A stretch of DNA of 64,000 bases. Source: Azolla caroliniana (Eukaryota > Polypodiophyta). Shown here piece by piece: positions 30,418 to 40,398 of this stretch. A program made the translations under genes and the position numbers. The notes under the pieces were generated by a model. The model ran no database searches and was not told the origin of the DNA. It was given only the letters and a program-made list of their open reading frames with translations. Numbering within the stretch: position 1 is the stretch's first letter; each line of letters begins with the position of its first letter. Where the stretch lies: positions 8,680,001 to 8,744,000 of the forward strand of contig JBHGNT010000008.1 in assembly GCA_043228905.1 (NCBI GenBank). Reading direction: 5' to 3'.

Positions 30418-30480
30418 CCTGTCTGGTCTTTTCTCTCCCTCCTTTCCTACTAGTCTCTTATTTCCCTTTTTCTTCATCCC

Positions 30481-31644
30481 ATGGCCACCGTTAGCGCTGA
30501 AGAGTATCAATCCGTTTTCTCGGAATTTCAATGCTTGAAAGAGAAGTTTCATGCTTTGGAACAAGAAAATCAACGCTTGTTGGGGGATCTTCAGCAAATT
30601 TCCTTAGAAAAGCAGCAAACGCAACAACAGCATGGGGAACTTGCGTTACGCGTGCAACAACTCGAAGCAACCATCGTAGCAATGCAACAACAAGGGCACG
30701 GAGCACAAGGGATTCATAAAGAACCCAAGATTGGCCTTCCCACGAAGTTCGATGGAACGCGATCGCAGTTTAGAGGGTTTCTTAACCAGGTACGGTTAGT
30801 TATTCAAATGCATCCGTCCCGATATCCCACCGATGCATCACGAGTGGGTTTAGTAGGCACGTTGTTAAATGGCTCAGCATTAGCATGGTTCGCTCCGCTA
30901 CTAGAAAAGGAATCTCCAGTACTAAATAATTTTGAAGAATTCATAAGTGAGTTTAAAGCATGTTTTGGAGATACTGACAGCATAAGGACTGCAATCAACA
31001 AAATCCGGCGATTACGCCAAGGTGACCGTCCAGCCTCCGCATATGCTGCAGATTTCCGCCTACTCGCCGCCGATATCCCCTGGGATGATCAAGCATTGAT
31101 GGAGCAGTTCCGCTATGGTCTACGCAACGATGTCAAGGATTTACTCTTGACTTTCCCTGAAGAGCCAAAATCATTAACAGAAGCAATCAGTCGAGCGGTC
31201 AGATGTGACAACCGCCTCTTCGAGCGACGTTCGGAACGACAATTTCAGATGCCAAGGGCAAGATCCGAGCCTACCTATGCCTCAGTGGTAGCAAAACCTT
31301 TTCAAAGGGAGTCACATAATGCGCCTCCAGTAAGTATTCCAACTCCAATGGAAATTGACACTACACGTCGTCGTGGGCCGCTATCGGAGGAGGAAAAGCA
31401 ACGACGCCGAACAAACCGATTATGCCTTTATTGCGGTGGACCAGGGCATATCGCGATAAACTGTCCCCATAGACCAAGAAGGCAGGTAAACCAAGTCGTT
31501 GTTAGTTCTGACTATACTAAACCCGAGTCTATTTCAGTAGGAATCTCTGATAGTCCTCATAGTCATAATAGTCCTAATAGTACTAATAATCTCGCAAACA
31601 AATTTGATGTCCTTAGCCAATTAGAAGAAGAGTTAAACGACTAA
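30481..31644 (+). CDS. gag: Gag of gypsy H
   Basis: 387 residues from ATG 30481. The N-terminal 60 residues are rich in Glu, Gln and Leu heptads and probably form a coiled coil. The retrotransposon Gag domain follows (KFDGTRSQFRGFLNQV, LNGSALAWFAPLLEK, YAADFRLLAADIPWDD), and a zinc knuckle CLYCGGPGHIAINC at about 317. Gag builds the particle and binds RNA. The stop TAA at 31642 comes one codon after a slippery heptamer, so part of the ribosomes could continue into pol. Confidence 0.95.
   Translation: MATVSAEEYQSVFSEFQCLKEKFHALEQENQRLLGDLQQISLEKQQTQQQHGELALRVQQLEATIVAMQQQGHGAQGIHKEPKIGLPTKFDGTRSQFRGFLNQVRLVIQMHPSRYPTDASRVGLVGTLLNGSALAWFAPLLEKESPVLNNFEEFISEFKACFGDTDSIRTAINKIRRLRQGDRPASAYAADFRLLAADIPWDDQALMEQFRYGLRNDVKDLLLTFPEEPKSLTEAISRAVRCDNRLFERRSERQFQMPRARSEPTYASVVAKPFQRESHNAPPVSIPTPMEIDTTRRRGPLSEEEKQRRRTNRLCLYCGGPGHIAINCPHRPRRQVNQVVVSSDYTKPESISVGISDSPHSHNSPNSTNNLANKFDVLSQLEEELND
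31632..31638 (+). promoter_or_regulatory. -1 frameshift heptamer G_TTA_AAC at the gag-pol junction of H
   Basis: In the gag frame the sequence reads GAG TTA AAC GAC TAA. A slip of -1 on TTA AAC leads into CGA CTA AGT ..., the open pol frame. G UUA AAC is a known arterivirus-type slippery heptamer. I have not assessed a downstream RNA structure. Confidence 0.6.
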
Positions 31645-34600
31645 GTCCAGCCAAAATAGGAGCCGTTTGGTTGGACAGCCCTAGATCTGTGCAGCCCATT
31701 AGTGGTTCCATTCCCTCTAAGCAAGTTAGTGATGTGTTCGTAGCCCAAGTAGCAGTTAGTACTAAAAGTACCCCTCCAGTACATACCTTAGCCCTTCTAG
31801 ATTCCGGAGCTAATTCTTGCTTCATGGATAGGAATTTTGCCCGAGCTCATCAGATATCTCTCAGAAAGCTCCCATGTCCAGCCTCAGTAGTAGTCATTGA
31901 TGGTCGTCCCATTGCTTCTGGTAATATCATAGAAGAGTCGGAACCCGTTAATATTGTCCTAGATAACTTAACATGTGTAGTATCATTTAATATTATTAGT
32001 ATTCCAGAACACCCCATAGTTTTAGGATTACCATGGTTCGAGTTACATAACCCAGACATAGATTGGAGGACAAGGGAAATCCGGTTGCAACAAACCCAAG
32101 GACCTACCCAGAAGGTTGCAACCATTTCGCTACGTCAGTTGCGTGAGGAAGGGCGCAAGGAGGAAATGTTTCTCTTCGCAATATCAGTACAACCCTCCAG
32201 CACCACCAAAGAGGAGTCCACCGTTCAACTTCCCGAGAAGTATCGTCAGTATGCTGATGTGTTCGATAAAGTACAAGCCAACACACTTCCTCATCATCGG
32301 CCGTACGATTGCGCCATCGACTTACAACCGGGAAAAGAGCCGCCATGGGGGCCGATCTACAATTTGTCACCAACCGAGCTAGAAGTCCTTCGAGCCTATA
32401 TAGAGGAGAATTTGGAGAACGGTTTCATTCGGCATTCGAAATCTCCAGCCGGCGCACCCATTTTCTTCGTCAAGAAAAAAGATGGCTCGCTTCGACTCGT
32501 TGTAGATTACCGTGGCTTGAATAAGGTCACAGTAAGAAATAGGTATGCTCTTCCCCTTATCTCAAGTCTTTTAGAACGGATCAACGGTGCCAGGTTCTTC
32601 ACGAAGATCGACTTACGAGGAGCCTATAACCTCGTACGGATCCGACCAGGAGATGAATGGAAGACCGCGTTTCGCACCAGATATGGGCACTTCGAGTATA
32701 CGGTCATGCCGTTCGGACTCACTAATGCGTCGGCAGTCTTCCAGCACATGGCGAATGATATATTTCGAGATCTCTTGGATGATTTTTTGATCATCTATTT
32801 GGATGATCTACTGGTTTATTCAAAGACCCAAGAAGAACATGATTCTCATGTACTATTAGTACTAAAACGACTTCGAGAACATGGTCTGTATGCAAAGTTA
32901 GAGAAATGTAGTTTCGGGTGCAACCAAGTGGAATTTCTCGGCTATGTCATCTCCTCAGAAGGCATATCTATGGACCCAGCCAAGGTCAAAACGGTGATAG
33001 AATGGCACACTCCGCATTCGGTGCGGGATGTGCAATGCTTCCTAGGCTTTGCAAATTTTTACCGGAAGTTCATACAAAATTACTCAAAAATTGTGCTGCC
33101 TCTCACACAGCTCACCAGGAAGGGACAATCATTCATTTGGTCTAAAGAGACGGACATGGCTTTCGAGAGTCTTAAGAAGGCGTTTACATCAGCTCCAATT
33201 TTAGGTCATGTGGATCCGGAAAAACCATTCATTATCGAAGCTGACGCATCGGATTTCGCATTGGGGAGCATTCTGTCACAACAGGGTAACGACGAGAAGC
33301 TACATCCTGTGGCTTTCCACTCCCGTAAGTTTGACGCCGCCGAAATCAACTACGAAATTCATGATAAAGAGCTATTAGCAATAGTTGATTCTTTTATGCA
33401 ATGGAGGCATTTCCTGGAGGGATCTCCTCATCAGGTCACTGTATTCAGTGACCACAAGAACCTTGCCTACTTTCAAGATGCTCGTGTACTGAATCGACGT
33501 CAAGCTCGGTGGGCCCACTTCCTCACACGCTTCGACTTCAAAATTACATATCGTCCGGGGAAGCACCAAGGGAAGGCAGATGCATTATCACGGCGTTCGT
33601 ATCTAACACCACGTCCCGGTGAGCCAGCTTTCGATAACCAGAAGCAAGTAATCTTGGGTCCAGCACGACTGCAAGCAGCACAGGTCTTTGACATACCCGT
33701 GGATTCCGACATTACCAATACTATACGTGAGGACTTGAAGACTGACGCTTTCGCCCAAGCTATACTAGCACAAATTGACCCCTCTCGAGCGTCATGTTCA
33801 CAATCACAATCACCAGGTACGGATTATCGGCAATTCAAATACTGTGATGGATTACTCTTCTTTAAAGAACTTTTGTATGTTCCTAATGGTTCTTGCCGCC
33901 TTCGAGTAGTACAAAATTGCCATGACACATATACAGCAGGACATTTTGGTAGTACTAAAACATTAGATTTAGTACAACGATCATTCTGGTGGCCCCGTAT
34001 GCGACAATTTGTCGAAGATTTTGTTCGGACTTGCGATACATGCTGCAGAGCGAAAATGCCAAGACATCATCCATATGGTTTATTAGAACCATTACCAATT
34101 CCAAGCAAGCCATGGCAATCCATTGCTCTTGACTTCATTACAGATCTTCCAGTCTCTAAGGGATTCAGTGCGATTCTCACAGTGGTGGATCGATATACGA
34201 AGATGGCTCATTTCTTACCATGTACTAAAGAAATATCTAGTGAAGACACCGCCGAAATTGTCATGCGGGAAGTATGTCGGCATCATGGACTCCCTGATAA
34301 TATCATCAGCGATCGTGGACCCCAGTTTGTGTCAAAATTCTGGAAGCACCTTTTTAAAATGCTGAAGGTCACTTGTAACCTCTCCTCCGGCTACCACCCA
34401 CAAACCGACGGTCAAGCCGAACGAACAAATCAAACACTGGAGCAGTATCTGCGGTGCTTTCTCAACTATCATCAGGATGACTGGGCAGATATTCTTCAGT
34501 TCGCCGAATTTGCCTATAATAACGCTATCCACGCATCGACTAAAGTCACGCCATTCTACGCTTATACGGGATATCATCCCCGGTGGTGTATCCTTGAAAC

Positions 34601-35228
34601 CCCAGAAGTGTCCACAAATCCTTGCGCGGAGGATCGTTTGGAGCGGTTACGCAAGATACAAGCGGATTTATCTACTCAACTCCAGCAAGCTCAACAATCA
34701 CACAAGGACTACGCAGATCGTCATCGACTTCCATCCAGTTTTAACATTGGAGATCGGGTGTGGCTGCTACGACGACACATCAAGACTACTCGCCCATGTG
34801 AAAAGTTGGATTATCGGCGATTAGGTCCTTTCCGTATTATCGGGAAGATTAATGATGTCGCTTTTCGTCTCGAGCTACCTCCGCAACTTCGGATACATCC
34901 GGTGTTTCATAGTTCTCTCCTCGAACCCTATCACGAGAGCACTATCCCAGGACGTACTATACAACCACCACCTCCTATCGAGCTCGAAGATGGACCTGAG
35001 TATGAGGTCGCTGCCATCCTCGATTCCAAGATTGTTCGCAACAAGCTCTACTATCTAGTCGATTGGCTAGGATATAGTCCCAGCGAGCGTACTTGGGAAC
35101 CGATCGAGAATGTGACCAATGCTCGTGCTCTTCTAGAAGACTTCCATCGACGATATCCCGAGAAACCGGGTCCTCAATCCAAAACGACTCATGGAACTCG
35201 TCGTTTTAAAGGGGGGATAGTGTCATAA
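31638..35228 (+). CDS. pol: Pol of gypsy H (protease, RT, RNase H, integrase, chromodomain)
   Basis: About 1196 residues, open throughout, in the -1 frame relative to gag; the start given is the first codon after the proposed slip, since no ATG is near. Domains: protease (LALLDSGANSCFMD), RT (KKKDGSLRLVVDYRGLNK, YLDDLLVYS), RNase H (ADASDFALGSILSQ), integrase with HHCC zinc finger (HDTYTAGHFG ... CDTCCRAK) and DDE residues (LDFITDLP, ISDRGPQF, DGQAERTNQTLEQY), the GPF/Y module (RLGPFRIIGKI), and a chromodomain (YEVAAILDSK, YLVDWLGYSPSERTWEP). The chromodomain would direct integration to marked chromatin. The stop codon lies in the 3' LTR. Confidence 0.95.
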   Translation, partial: RLSPAKIGAVWLDSPRSVQPISGSIPSKQVSDVFVAQVAVSTKSTPPVHTLALLDSGANSCFMDRNFARAHQISLRKLPCPASVVVIDGRPIASGNIIEESEPVNIVLDNLTCVVSFNIISIPEHPIVLGLPWFELHNPDIDWRTREIRLQQTQGPTQKVATISLRQLREEGRKEEMFLFAISVQPSSTTKEESTVQLPEKYRQYADVFDKVQANTLPHHRPYDCAIDLQPGKEPPWGPIYNLSPTELEVLRAYIEENLENGFIRHSKSPAGAPIFFVKKKDGSLRLVVDYRGLNKVTVRNRYALPLISSLLERINGARFFTKIDLRGAYNLVRIRPGDEWKTAFRTRYGHFEYTVMPFGLTNASAVFQHMANDIFRDLLDDFLIIYLDDLLVYSKTQEEHDSHVLLVLKRLREHGLYAKLEKCSFGCNQVEFLGYVISSEGISMDPAKVKTVIEWHTPHSVRDVQCFLGFANFYRKFIQNYSKIVLPLTQLTRKGQSFIWSKETDMAFESLKKAFTSAPILGHVDPEKPFIIEADASDFALGSILSQQGNDEKLHPVAFHSRKFDAAEINYEIHDKELLAIVDSFMQWRHFLEGSPHQVTVFSDHKNLAYFQDARVLNRRQARWAHFLTRFDFKITYRPGKHQGKADALSRRSYLTPRPGEPAFDNQKQVILGPARLQAAQVFDIPVDSDITNTIREDLKTDAFAQAILAQIDPSRASCSQSQSPGTDYRQFKYCDGLLFFKELLYVPNGSCRLRVVQNCHDTYTAGHFGSTKTLDLVQRSFWWPRMRQFVEDFVRTCDTCCRAKMPRHHPYGLLEPLPIPSKPWQSIALDFITDLPVSKGFSAILTVVDRYTKMAHFLPCTKEISSEDTAEIVMREVCRHHGLPDNIISDRGPQFVSKFWKHLFKMLKVTCNLSSGYHPQTDGQAERTNQTLEQYLRCFLNYHQDDWADILQFAEFAYNNAIHASTKVTPFYAYTGYHPRWCILETPEVSTNPCAEDRLERLRKIQADLSTQLQQAQQSHKDYADRHRLPSSFNIGDRVWLLRRHIKTTRPCEKLDYRRLGPFRIIGKINDVAFRLELPPQLRIHPVFHSSLLEPYHESTIPGRTIQPPPPIELEDGPEYEVAAILDSKIVRNKLYYLVDWLGYSPSERTWEPIENVTNARALLEDFHRRYPEKPGPQSKTTHGTRRFKGGIVS

Positions 35229-35513
35229 CTAGACTCGAACCCATAACCTTTTGTTACACGGGTCGAGACTTTACCATTAGGTTATGAATTGTAATTTGAA
35301 GGATATTATTTTCATTTAGGTTTTATTGGAAATTGATGTATATTCCAGATTTCTCTGGAACATTCTAGAAACTTCAGGAGTATTCCTGAAGACACTATAA
35401 AAGGAGGCGCAAGGCATTAGTTCGAACCAAATCGGTTCAACGCCAGTCTTAAGCCTTCTAACTACTGTTGTATATCTTCCTTCATATAATACATATATCT
35501 TTCGCATCATCTC

Positions 35514-35559
<46 letters not shown>

Positions 35560-35692
35560 ACTCATTCCTTCTCTCAAAGTTCGACTCCTCTCATAGTACT
35601 AATCCTTCTCTGTCTTAGTACTATTCCCCAACAATAGTACTAATCCTTCTTTTAGTACTAATTCCTTCTCTGCCTTAATAGAGTTCCTGACA
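35221..35692 (+). repeat. 3' LTR of gypsy H (472 bp)
   Basis: Same ends and contents as the 5' LTR. The polypurine tract AAAGGGGGGATAG precedes it. The pol stop codon TAA is at 35226-35228 inside it. Confidence 0.95.
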
Positions 35693-35697
35693 GTACC

Positions 35698-35934
35698 TAT
35701 ATTCTACTCACACATGTGCACCGTTGCACATGTGTTGTATATATACCTCATTGTGGGTATTTTTGTATTTGATGATGCTAATTTAATATAGAGTTAATCA
35801 TCCCCCATCTTGTGTTGCTCATAAGTGTAATTCTCTCTCTCTTCCTCTCACACACATATCACTTAATCTTTCGCTTAACTTAAACACATAATTAGGTACT
35901 AGTTAACCTTTGCTTAATTACCTAATTCTTAACA
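35698..35934 (+). repeat. 5' LTR of copia G, second part
   Basis: Continues 29733-29925 after gypsy H and ends ATTCTTAACA before the PBS. Confidence 0.85.
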
Positions 35935-35946
35935 TGGTATCAGAGA
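35935..35946 (+). promoter_or_regulatory. Primer-binding site of copia G
   Basis: TGGTATCAGAGA abuts the LTR directly. Initiator tRNA-Met type. Confidence 0.85.
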
Positions 35947-36104
35947 GTGTGGTTTAGCACATCCACTAAGCCCATCCACCTCTTCGTAATTGTGTGTTTG
36001 AAACGCCGACGACAAATTCCAGTTATACACTACCATAGTGCCGCTACGTAGCACGAGTACGTGATTGAGGGAAGGAAATCGAAAAAGGAAGATACTACAT
36101 CAAA

Positions 36105-36755
36105 ATGAACACACAAATGGGTAGCTCGCTCCCTAGTGGAAAACTAGACCAAACCAATTATTCAACTTGGGAGTACAAGATGACCCAATACCTCATTGGC
36201 CAAGGGTATTGGAGCTACATCAACAACGCACAAGAACATCGACCCGACCTGAAAAATGCCGACTACGCAACATGGGAGCAAGCAGCGAGTCGAGTCATGT
36301 ATTGCTTGGCAACATGTGTCGACGATCACATGCTTAGCCACATTCGAGACGCCAAGTCACCTAAAGAGGCGTGGGGGAACTTGAAGAAGATGTTCGTCGC
36401 CAACGCAACCGCCCGAAAGCTTCAACTCCGACAAGAGTTGAACAACATTCTGCAAAACGACATGTCTGCGTCAAACTACACCGCCAAAATCAAGACCATT
36501 TGTGACTTGCTTGGTTCCATCAAAATAAATTTCAATGAAGACGAGATGGTTCAAGTATGCTTGGGCGGCCTCACACAACGATTCGATCCATTACGGACGG
36601 CAATCTTGGTGAGAGAAAACCCTCCTTCATTCTTCGACCTCCAATCAATGTTATTGGTCAAAGAGAACCACGTCCGAACCAAGACGAAGAAGTCAGAAGT
36701 AAAAATGTTCTCCTCAAGTTTGGACGGTGGCCGAGGACGAGGTCATGGCGGATGA
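36105..36755 (+). pseudogene. Copia G gag
   Basis: An open frame of 216 codons from ATG 36105: GSSLPSGKLDQTNYSTWEYK, YLIGQGYWSYI, ARKLQLRQELNN, FFDLQSMLLVKENHV. It stops in the Gly/Arg-rich segment before the zinc knuckle, where relatives continue. A knuckle-like piece (about 36890-36935) follows in another frame. Gag is close to that of E, C and I. Confidence 0.82.
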
Positions 36756-36756
36756 G

Positions 36757-38070
36757 GTCACAACGGTAGAAGAGGTCAATTCGGTCCATCACACAAAGGG
36801 AACTCAAACCTTCACGGAAGCCATCGAGGAACCTTCGGAAGAAGGGGGAGCTTTCATGCTGAACAAGGTCGGCAAATGAGGCCTGCAACTTGCAAACTAT
36901 TGCAGAAAAATCAGCCACCGCGAGGAGGAGTGCCGAAAAAAAAGAAGCGAATTGGCTCCGACAAGTCGACAACTCACGAATTACGCCACCAACTCCGAAT
37001 ACGACGACTACAGCGGACTATTCGTAATGATGCATAGAGTGAACTCTATGTTGGCCTCGGACTCTGCAAGCACCTCCAATTCGGAAGACGTGTGGTTCAT
37101 CGATTCCGGCGCCTCACATCACATGACATCCCACAAAGAGTGGTTCAATCATTTGCGTACGCCACACATCCCATTCGGCACATCGGCAACGTTCCATTCG
37201 GCAACGACGACAAGAACAATTGCATCAAGAATGTCTTGCACGTGCCTACGATAACGAAGAATTTGGTCTCAGTACACCAAATCGTGGAGCAAGGAATGGA
37301 AGTTGTGCTTCAACAATGAAGGTTGTTTAATTGAGAAAGATGGCCGACTCATAGCCAAGGGACGGAGAGATGGTCGCATGTTCATCCTTGATTCGAATGA
37401 GGTGAAATGGGCCATTTATTCCAAAGGCCTCAAAACCGAGACAAGCATCGAGTTGTGGCACAAGAGAATCGACCACATAAACCTCCAACGGCTCCGAGCT
37501 ATGCAATCAAAGGGAGTCGTCATCAGACTTCCGAAATTCAAGTCGAAACGAGTTGATCGATTGTGCGAAGCATGCCAACTTGGCAAACAAAATCAACTTT
37601 CATTCCCGAAGGAGAGCTCCGCAAGAAAAGGCCTCCTCAGATGTATGGGAACCAGCTCAAACGTCGACGATCGGCAGATGCCAATACTACATCACCTTCA
37701 TCGACGACTAATCCCGTTACACGTGGATCTTTCCGATGAAGAAGAAAAGCAAAGTGCTCTCCCACTTCCAAAAACTCAAGGGCCAAGACGAAAAAGAAAC
37801 TGATCAGCACATTCGATGCCTATGATTAGACGGAGGAAAGGAGTACTTCTCCGATGAATTCGCCTCATACCTCCAAAGTGAAGACATTCGGAGAGAATTC
37901 TCATGCCGACACACACCCCAACAAAATGGAGACGCCGAAACAAAGAATCGGCACATACTCGAGGTAGCACACGCCATGATGCATGAGAAGCACATGCCGA
38001 ACTTCTATTGGGCCGAAGAGGCATCCACAGCCGTCTATCTCATGAACCAATGCACCACTAATGGATTGCA
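36757..38070 (+). pseudogene. Copia G protease and integrase, several frames, truncated
   Basis: Protease DSGASHHMTSHKEWF (about 37100), then VLHVPTITKNLVSV and LWHKRIDHINLQRL in other frames, CEACQLGKQ, and the integrase part with SRYTWIF-like and GGKEYFSDEFASYL, TPQQNGDAETKNR segments. At least three frameshifts. It ends at 38070, where the LTR of copia I begins. Confidence 0.78.
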
Positions 38071-38457
38071 TGTATTTAGAGACAAGCTCAACATTGGGAG
38101 CATAAATGGGTGCATAACCCAGTGCCTAGACTGGATGCGTAAAACCGTGTGCAAAATATGTCTATAGCAATATGTAAACCGAGAATCTGTTAGAATGTTA
38201 TTACTTGTAAGGAATAATTTTGGGTGTAAGTGTAGGATGCTCATTTATGAGTAGTCAGGTACTGTAAGTACTTGTGTCAGACCAATCATCAGGGCTTGTA
38301 TAAAAGGTGCTCACTAAGCACCAAGTATGTACAGAGAATATTCAGAGAATTATTTTTTAATATAGTTATGTTTCTGCTCTCTCTCTCTCCCTCTCCTTCT
38401 CTATGATTTCTGTGTTTTATCTATCTGTCGTAATTCCAAACTATGTACTCTTTTGCA
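38071..38457 (+). repeat. 5' LTR of copia I (387 bp)
   Basis: Starts TGTATTTAGAGACAAGCTC and ends CTCTTTTGCA directly before the PBS. Shares its start and several internal words (GGGCTTGTATAAAAG-like) with the LTR at 9309. Confidence 0.85.
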
Positions 38458-38469
38458 TGGTATCAGAGT
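38458..38469 (+). promoter_or_regulatory. Primer-binding site of copia I
   Basis: TGGTATCAGAGT directly after the LTR; initiator tRNA-Met type with one change at the end. Confidence 0.83.
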
Positions 38470-38563
38470 GCGAGGGTTGAAACTCCTCTGCAACTGACAA
38501 AAAAGCTTGCGATAAAGACAGAGTTAAGTTATTGTTTTTTATCGGAAAGGATAAGACAGCAGT

Positions 38564-39898
38564 ATGGACAAAGGAATGGGAAGCTCGCTACCGACTGAGA
38601 AGCTCGACAGGAGCAACAATGCATCTTGGCCATACAAGATGCACCAGTATCTACTTGGTCATGGTTACTAGAGTTATGTCGATGGAGCTAATGATGCAGC
38701 ACCTGAATCGACACACAGAGATTTTCCGGCTTGGGACCAAGCGGCAAGCAGAGCTCTTTACTGCTTCGCATCCTATGTCAGCGACCAGCTCTTGAGCTAC
38801 ATTCGGGATGCTAAGACACCAAAGGACGCGTGAGTGAATCTCAAGAGGATTCTCGCCGCTAGCACAACGACTAGGAAGCTGCAGCTCAAGTAGGAGCTCA
38901 ACAATGTCTGACAGAAAGATCTATTTGTGGCTGATTACACAGCCCGAATCAAGGAGATTTGCGACTCTCTCGCCTCCATCAACGTAAACGTTGAGGAGGA
39001 CGAAATGGTGCAGGTGTGTCTTGCTTGGTTAGCATCAAAGTTCGGAGCGTTTCAGACGGTGGTCTGCACAAGGGAGATTACGCCTTTGTTCTTCGAGCTT
39101 CAGTCGTTGCTTGTGGAGGAAAATCACGCGGGTGCGTCTACAAGTACGCACGCCGACGGTGGGATGTTGTACACGGAGGAAGATAGGCCCTGTGGTCATG
39201 GTGGACGAGGAGGATCAGCGCACAGTGGAGGCAGCCGAAAAGAGCAGAACGTGTGGCATAATCGAAATGCCGGAAGCAGGGGGAGTCATAGTGGCGTCGA
39301 AAGTCGGCAAGAGAAGGTCGCGACAAAATGCTGGTATTGTGGCAAGAAAGGCCACAAGAAGAGCGAGTGTTGGAAGAAGAGAGCTGATTCGAACAAAGCT
39401 GAATAAAGCAGAAGAGACACAGGAAGGCATCAAAAATCACACTACGCCAAAGGCTCCGAATGAGCTGGAAATGGATCGGGCCCAACGTTCATAATGAAGC
39501 ACAAGGCCAATTCGATGGCCGTGAACACCTCGAAATCGAGTGAGGTGTGGTATGTTGATTCTAGAGTGTCAAATCATATGACGAGTCATGAGGAATGGTT
39601 CTCATATTTGGAGAAACTGGAAAAGCAAGGAGTGGTCGAAACGTGAGACAACACTCCGCATACCATCGAACATGTCGGAGAAGTTCCTCTCAACCATGTC
39701 GGGCAGAAAGGGAAACTTACGAACGTGTTGCATGTCCCGATAATAACCAAGAACCTGGTGTCGATCGGTAAGATCATCGACCAAGGGATGCAAGTTCGAT
39801 TCACGTGAGGAAGACCAAGTTATCGTGCAAGGGCGCCGTGAAGGGAGGATATTCATCCTCGACACCAATCAAGCCGAAACCATGTTGTTCGCAAAAGG
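38564..39898 (+). pseudogene. Copia I gag and protease start
   Basis: From ATG 38564: GSSLPTEKLDRSNNASWPYK and HQYLLGHGY, followed by stops (about 38670, 38833, 38892, 38911). An open piece (38927-39406) has the Gag middle and an intact zinc knuckle CWYCGKKGHKKSEC. The protease reads DSRVSNHMTSHEEW, with the active-site Gly changed to Arg. Four or more nonsense mutations make it clearly dead. Confidence 0.82.
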
Positions 39899-39920
39899 TG
39901 TCATAGACAGGATGCCACAT

Positions 39921-39990
39921 GGAATGGTGGGGGTTGAACCCATGACCTTCTAGTCTTATTGGGCAACCTTACCAATTGAGCTACATCCAT
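39921..39990 (-). other. tRNA-like module at the start of the J LTR, antisense to the element
   Basis: The minus strand has a strong A-box TAGCTCAATTGGT (39971-39983) and a perfect B-box GGGTTCAACCC (39931-39941), and five of seven acceptor positions pair. The D-stem is incomplete, so it is probably not a working tRNA. Confidence 0.6.
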
Positions 39991-40163
39991 CTACGCATCA
40001 TTGTATTGTGCAAGACTCAACTTATTTCATTATAGATTGATCACTAGAACTTTCAAGAACCTTCTAGAGAATGCATCTTCATGCACTCTCTAGAAGTCTT
40101 CTAGCTTTCGTGCATACCTCCACATTCTTGTATAAATACTGGGGTGCACCTTGATTACATTCA

Positions 40164-40174
40164 AGGTGAACAAC
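40164..40174 (+). promoter_or_regulatory. Predicted mRNA 5' end of J, partly complementary to its PBS
   Basis: AGGTGAACAAC begins 33 bases after the TATA box start (40131), the same spacing as in H. Nine of its eleven bases pair with 40367-40377, seven in a row from the first base. Confidence 0.45.
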
Positions 40175-40366
40175 ACCAGTTACGAAAGCATATACATTTC
40201 TTGTTTATTTGTCTATCCTCTCTCTTGCTCATTCTCTTGTCTATGCTCTCTCTCCCGCTATCTCTTAATATTGAGCCTCTTCTACTTGTCCTTAACAATC
40301 TTGTGATCTTGCTTATGCTCTCGCTCTCTCTTAGTACTTAGCCTCATTCCACCTGTTCGTGACAGT

Positions 40367-40377
40367 TTTATTCACCT
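40367..40377 (+). promoter_or_regulatory. Putative self-priming site of J, decayed
   Basis: TTTATTCACCT lies two bases after the LTR end, as in H. It does not begin with TGG. Confidence 0.42.
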
Positions 40378-40398
40378 ACCCATTTTCTAAGCCTCAAC

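Larger units (their letters stand above)
29926..35692 (+). mobile_element. Intact chromodomain Ty3/gypsy retrotransposon H
   Basis: LTRs of 478 and 472 bp differ by eye only in and near a CT microsatellite. Target duplication GTACC at 29921-29925 and 35693-35697. gag and pol are both open and in overlapping frames. A chromodomain at the end of integrase marks it as a chromovirus. It is the youngest-looking gypsy here and probably able to move. Confidence 0.96.
29733..38070 (+). mobile_element. Copia G, split in its 5' LTR by gypsy H and truncated at its 3' side by copia I
   Basis: LTR part 29733-29925, then gypsy H, then LTR part 35698-35934, PBS, gag, protease and integrase up to 38070. Removing H and one GTACC rejoins a 430-bp LTR (TGTTGGGAG ... 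TTCTTAACA). RT and RNase H may lie beyond the window because I and later elements are inserted there. Confidence 0.88.
38071..39898 (+). mobile_element. Copia I, 3' side cut off by gypsy J
   Basis: LTR, PBS, gag and the start of protease. It inserted into copia G and is itself interrupted at 39898 by the LTR of J. The rest may lie right of the window. Same family as copia C. Confidence 0.85.
39899..40364 (+). repeat. 5' LTR of gypsy J (466 bp)
   Basis: TGTCATAGACAGG ... GTTCGTGACA. It has an antisense tRNA-like module near its start, a TATAAAT at 40131-40137, a pyrimidine-rich second half and a TTAGTACTTAG word near the end, as in H. Confidence 0.82.
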
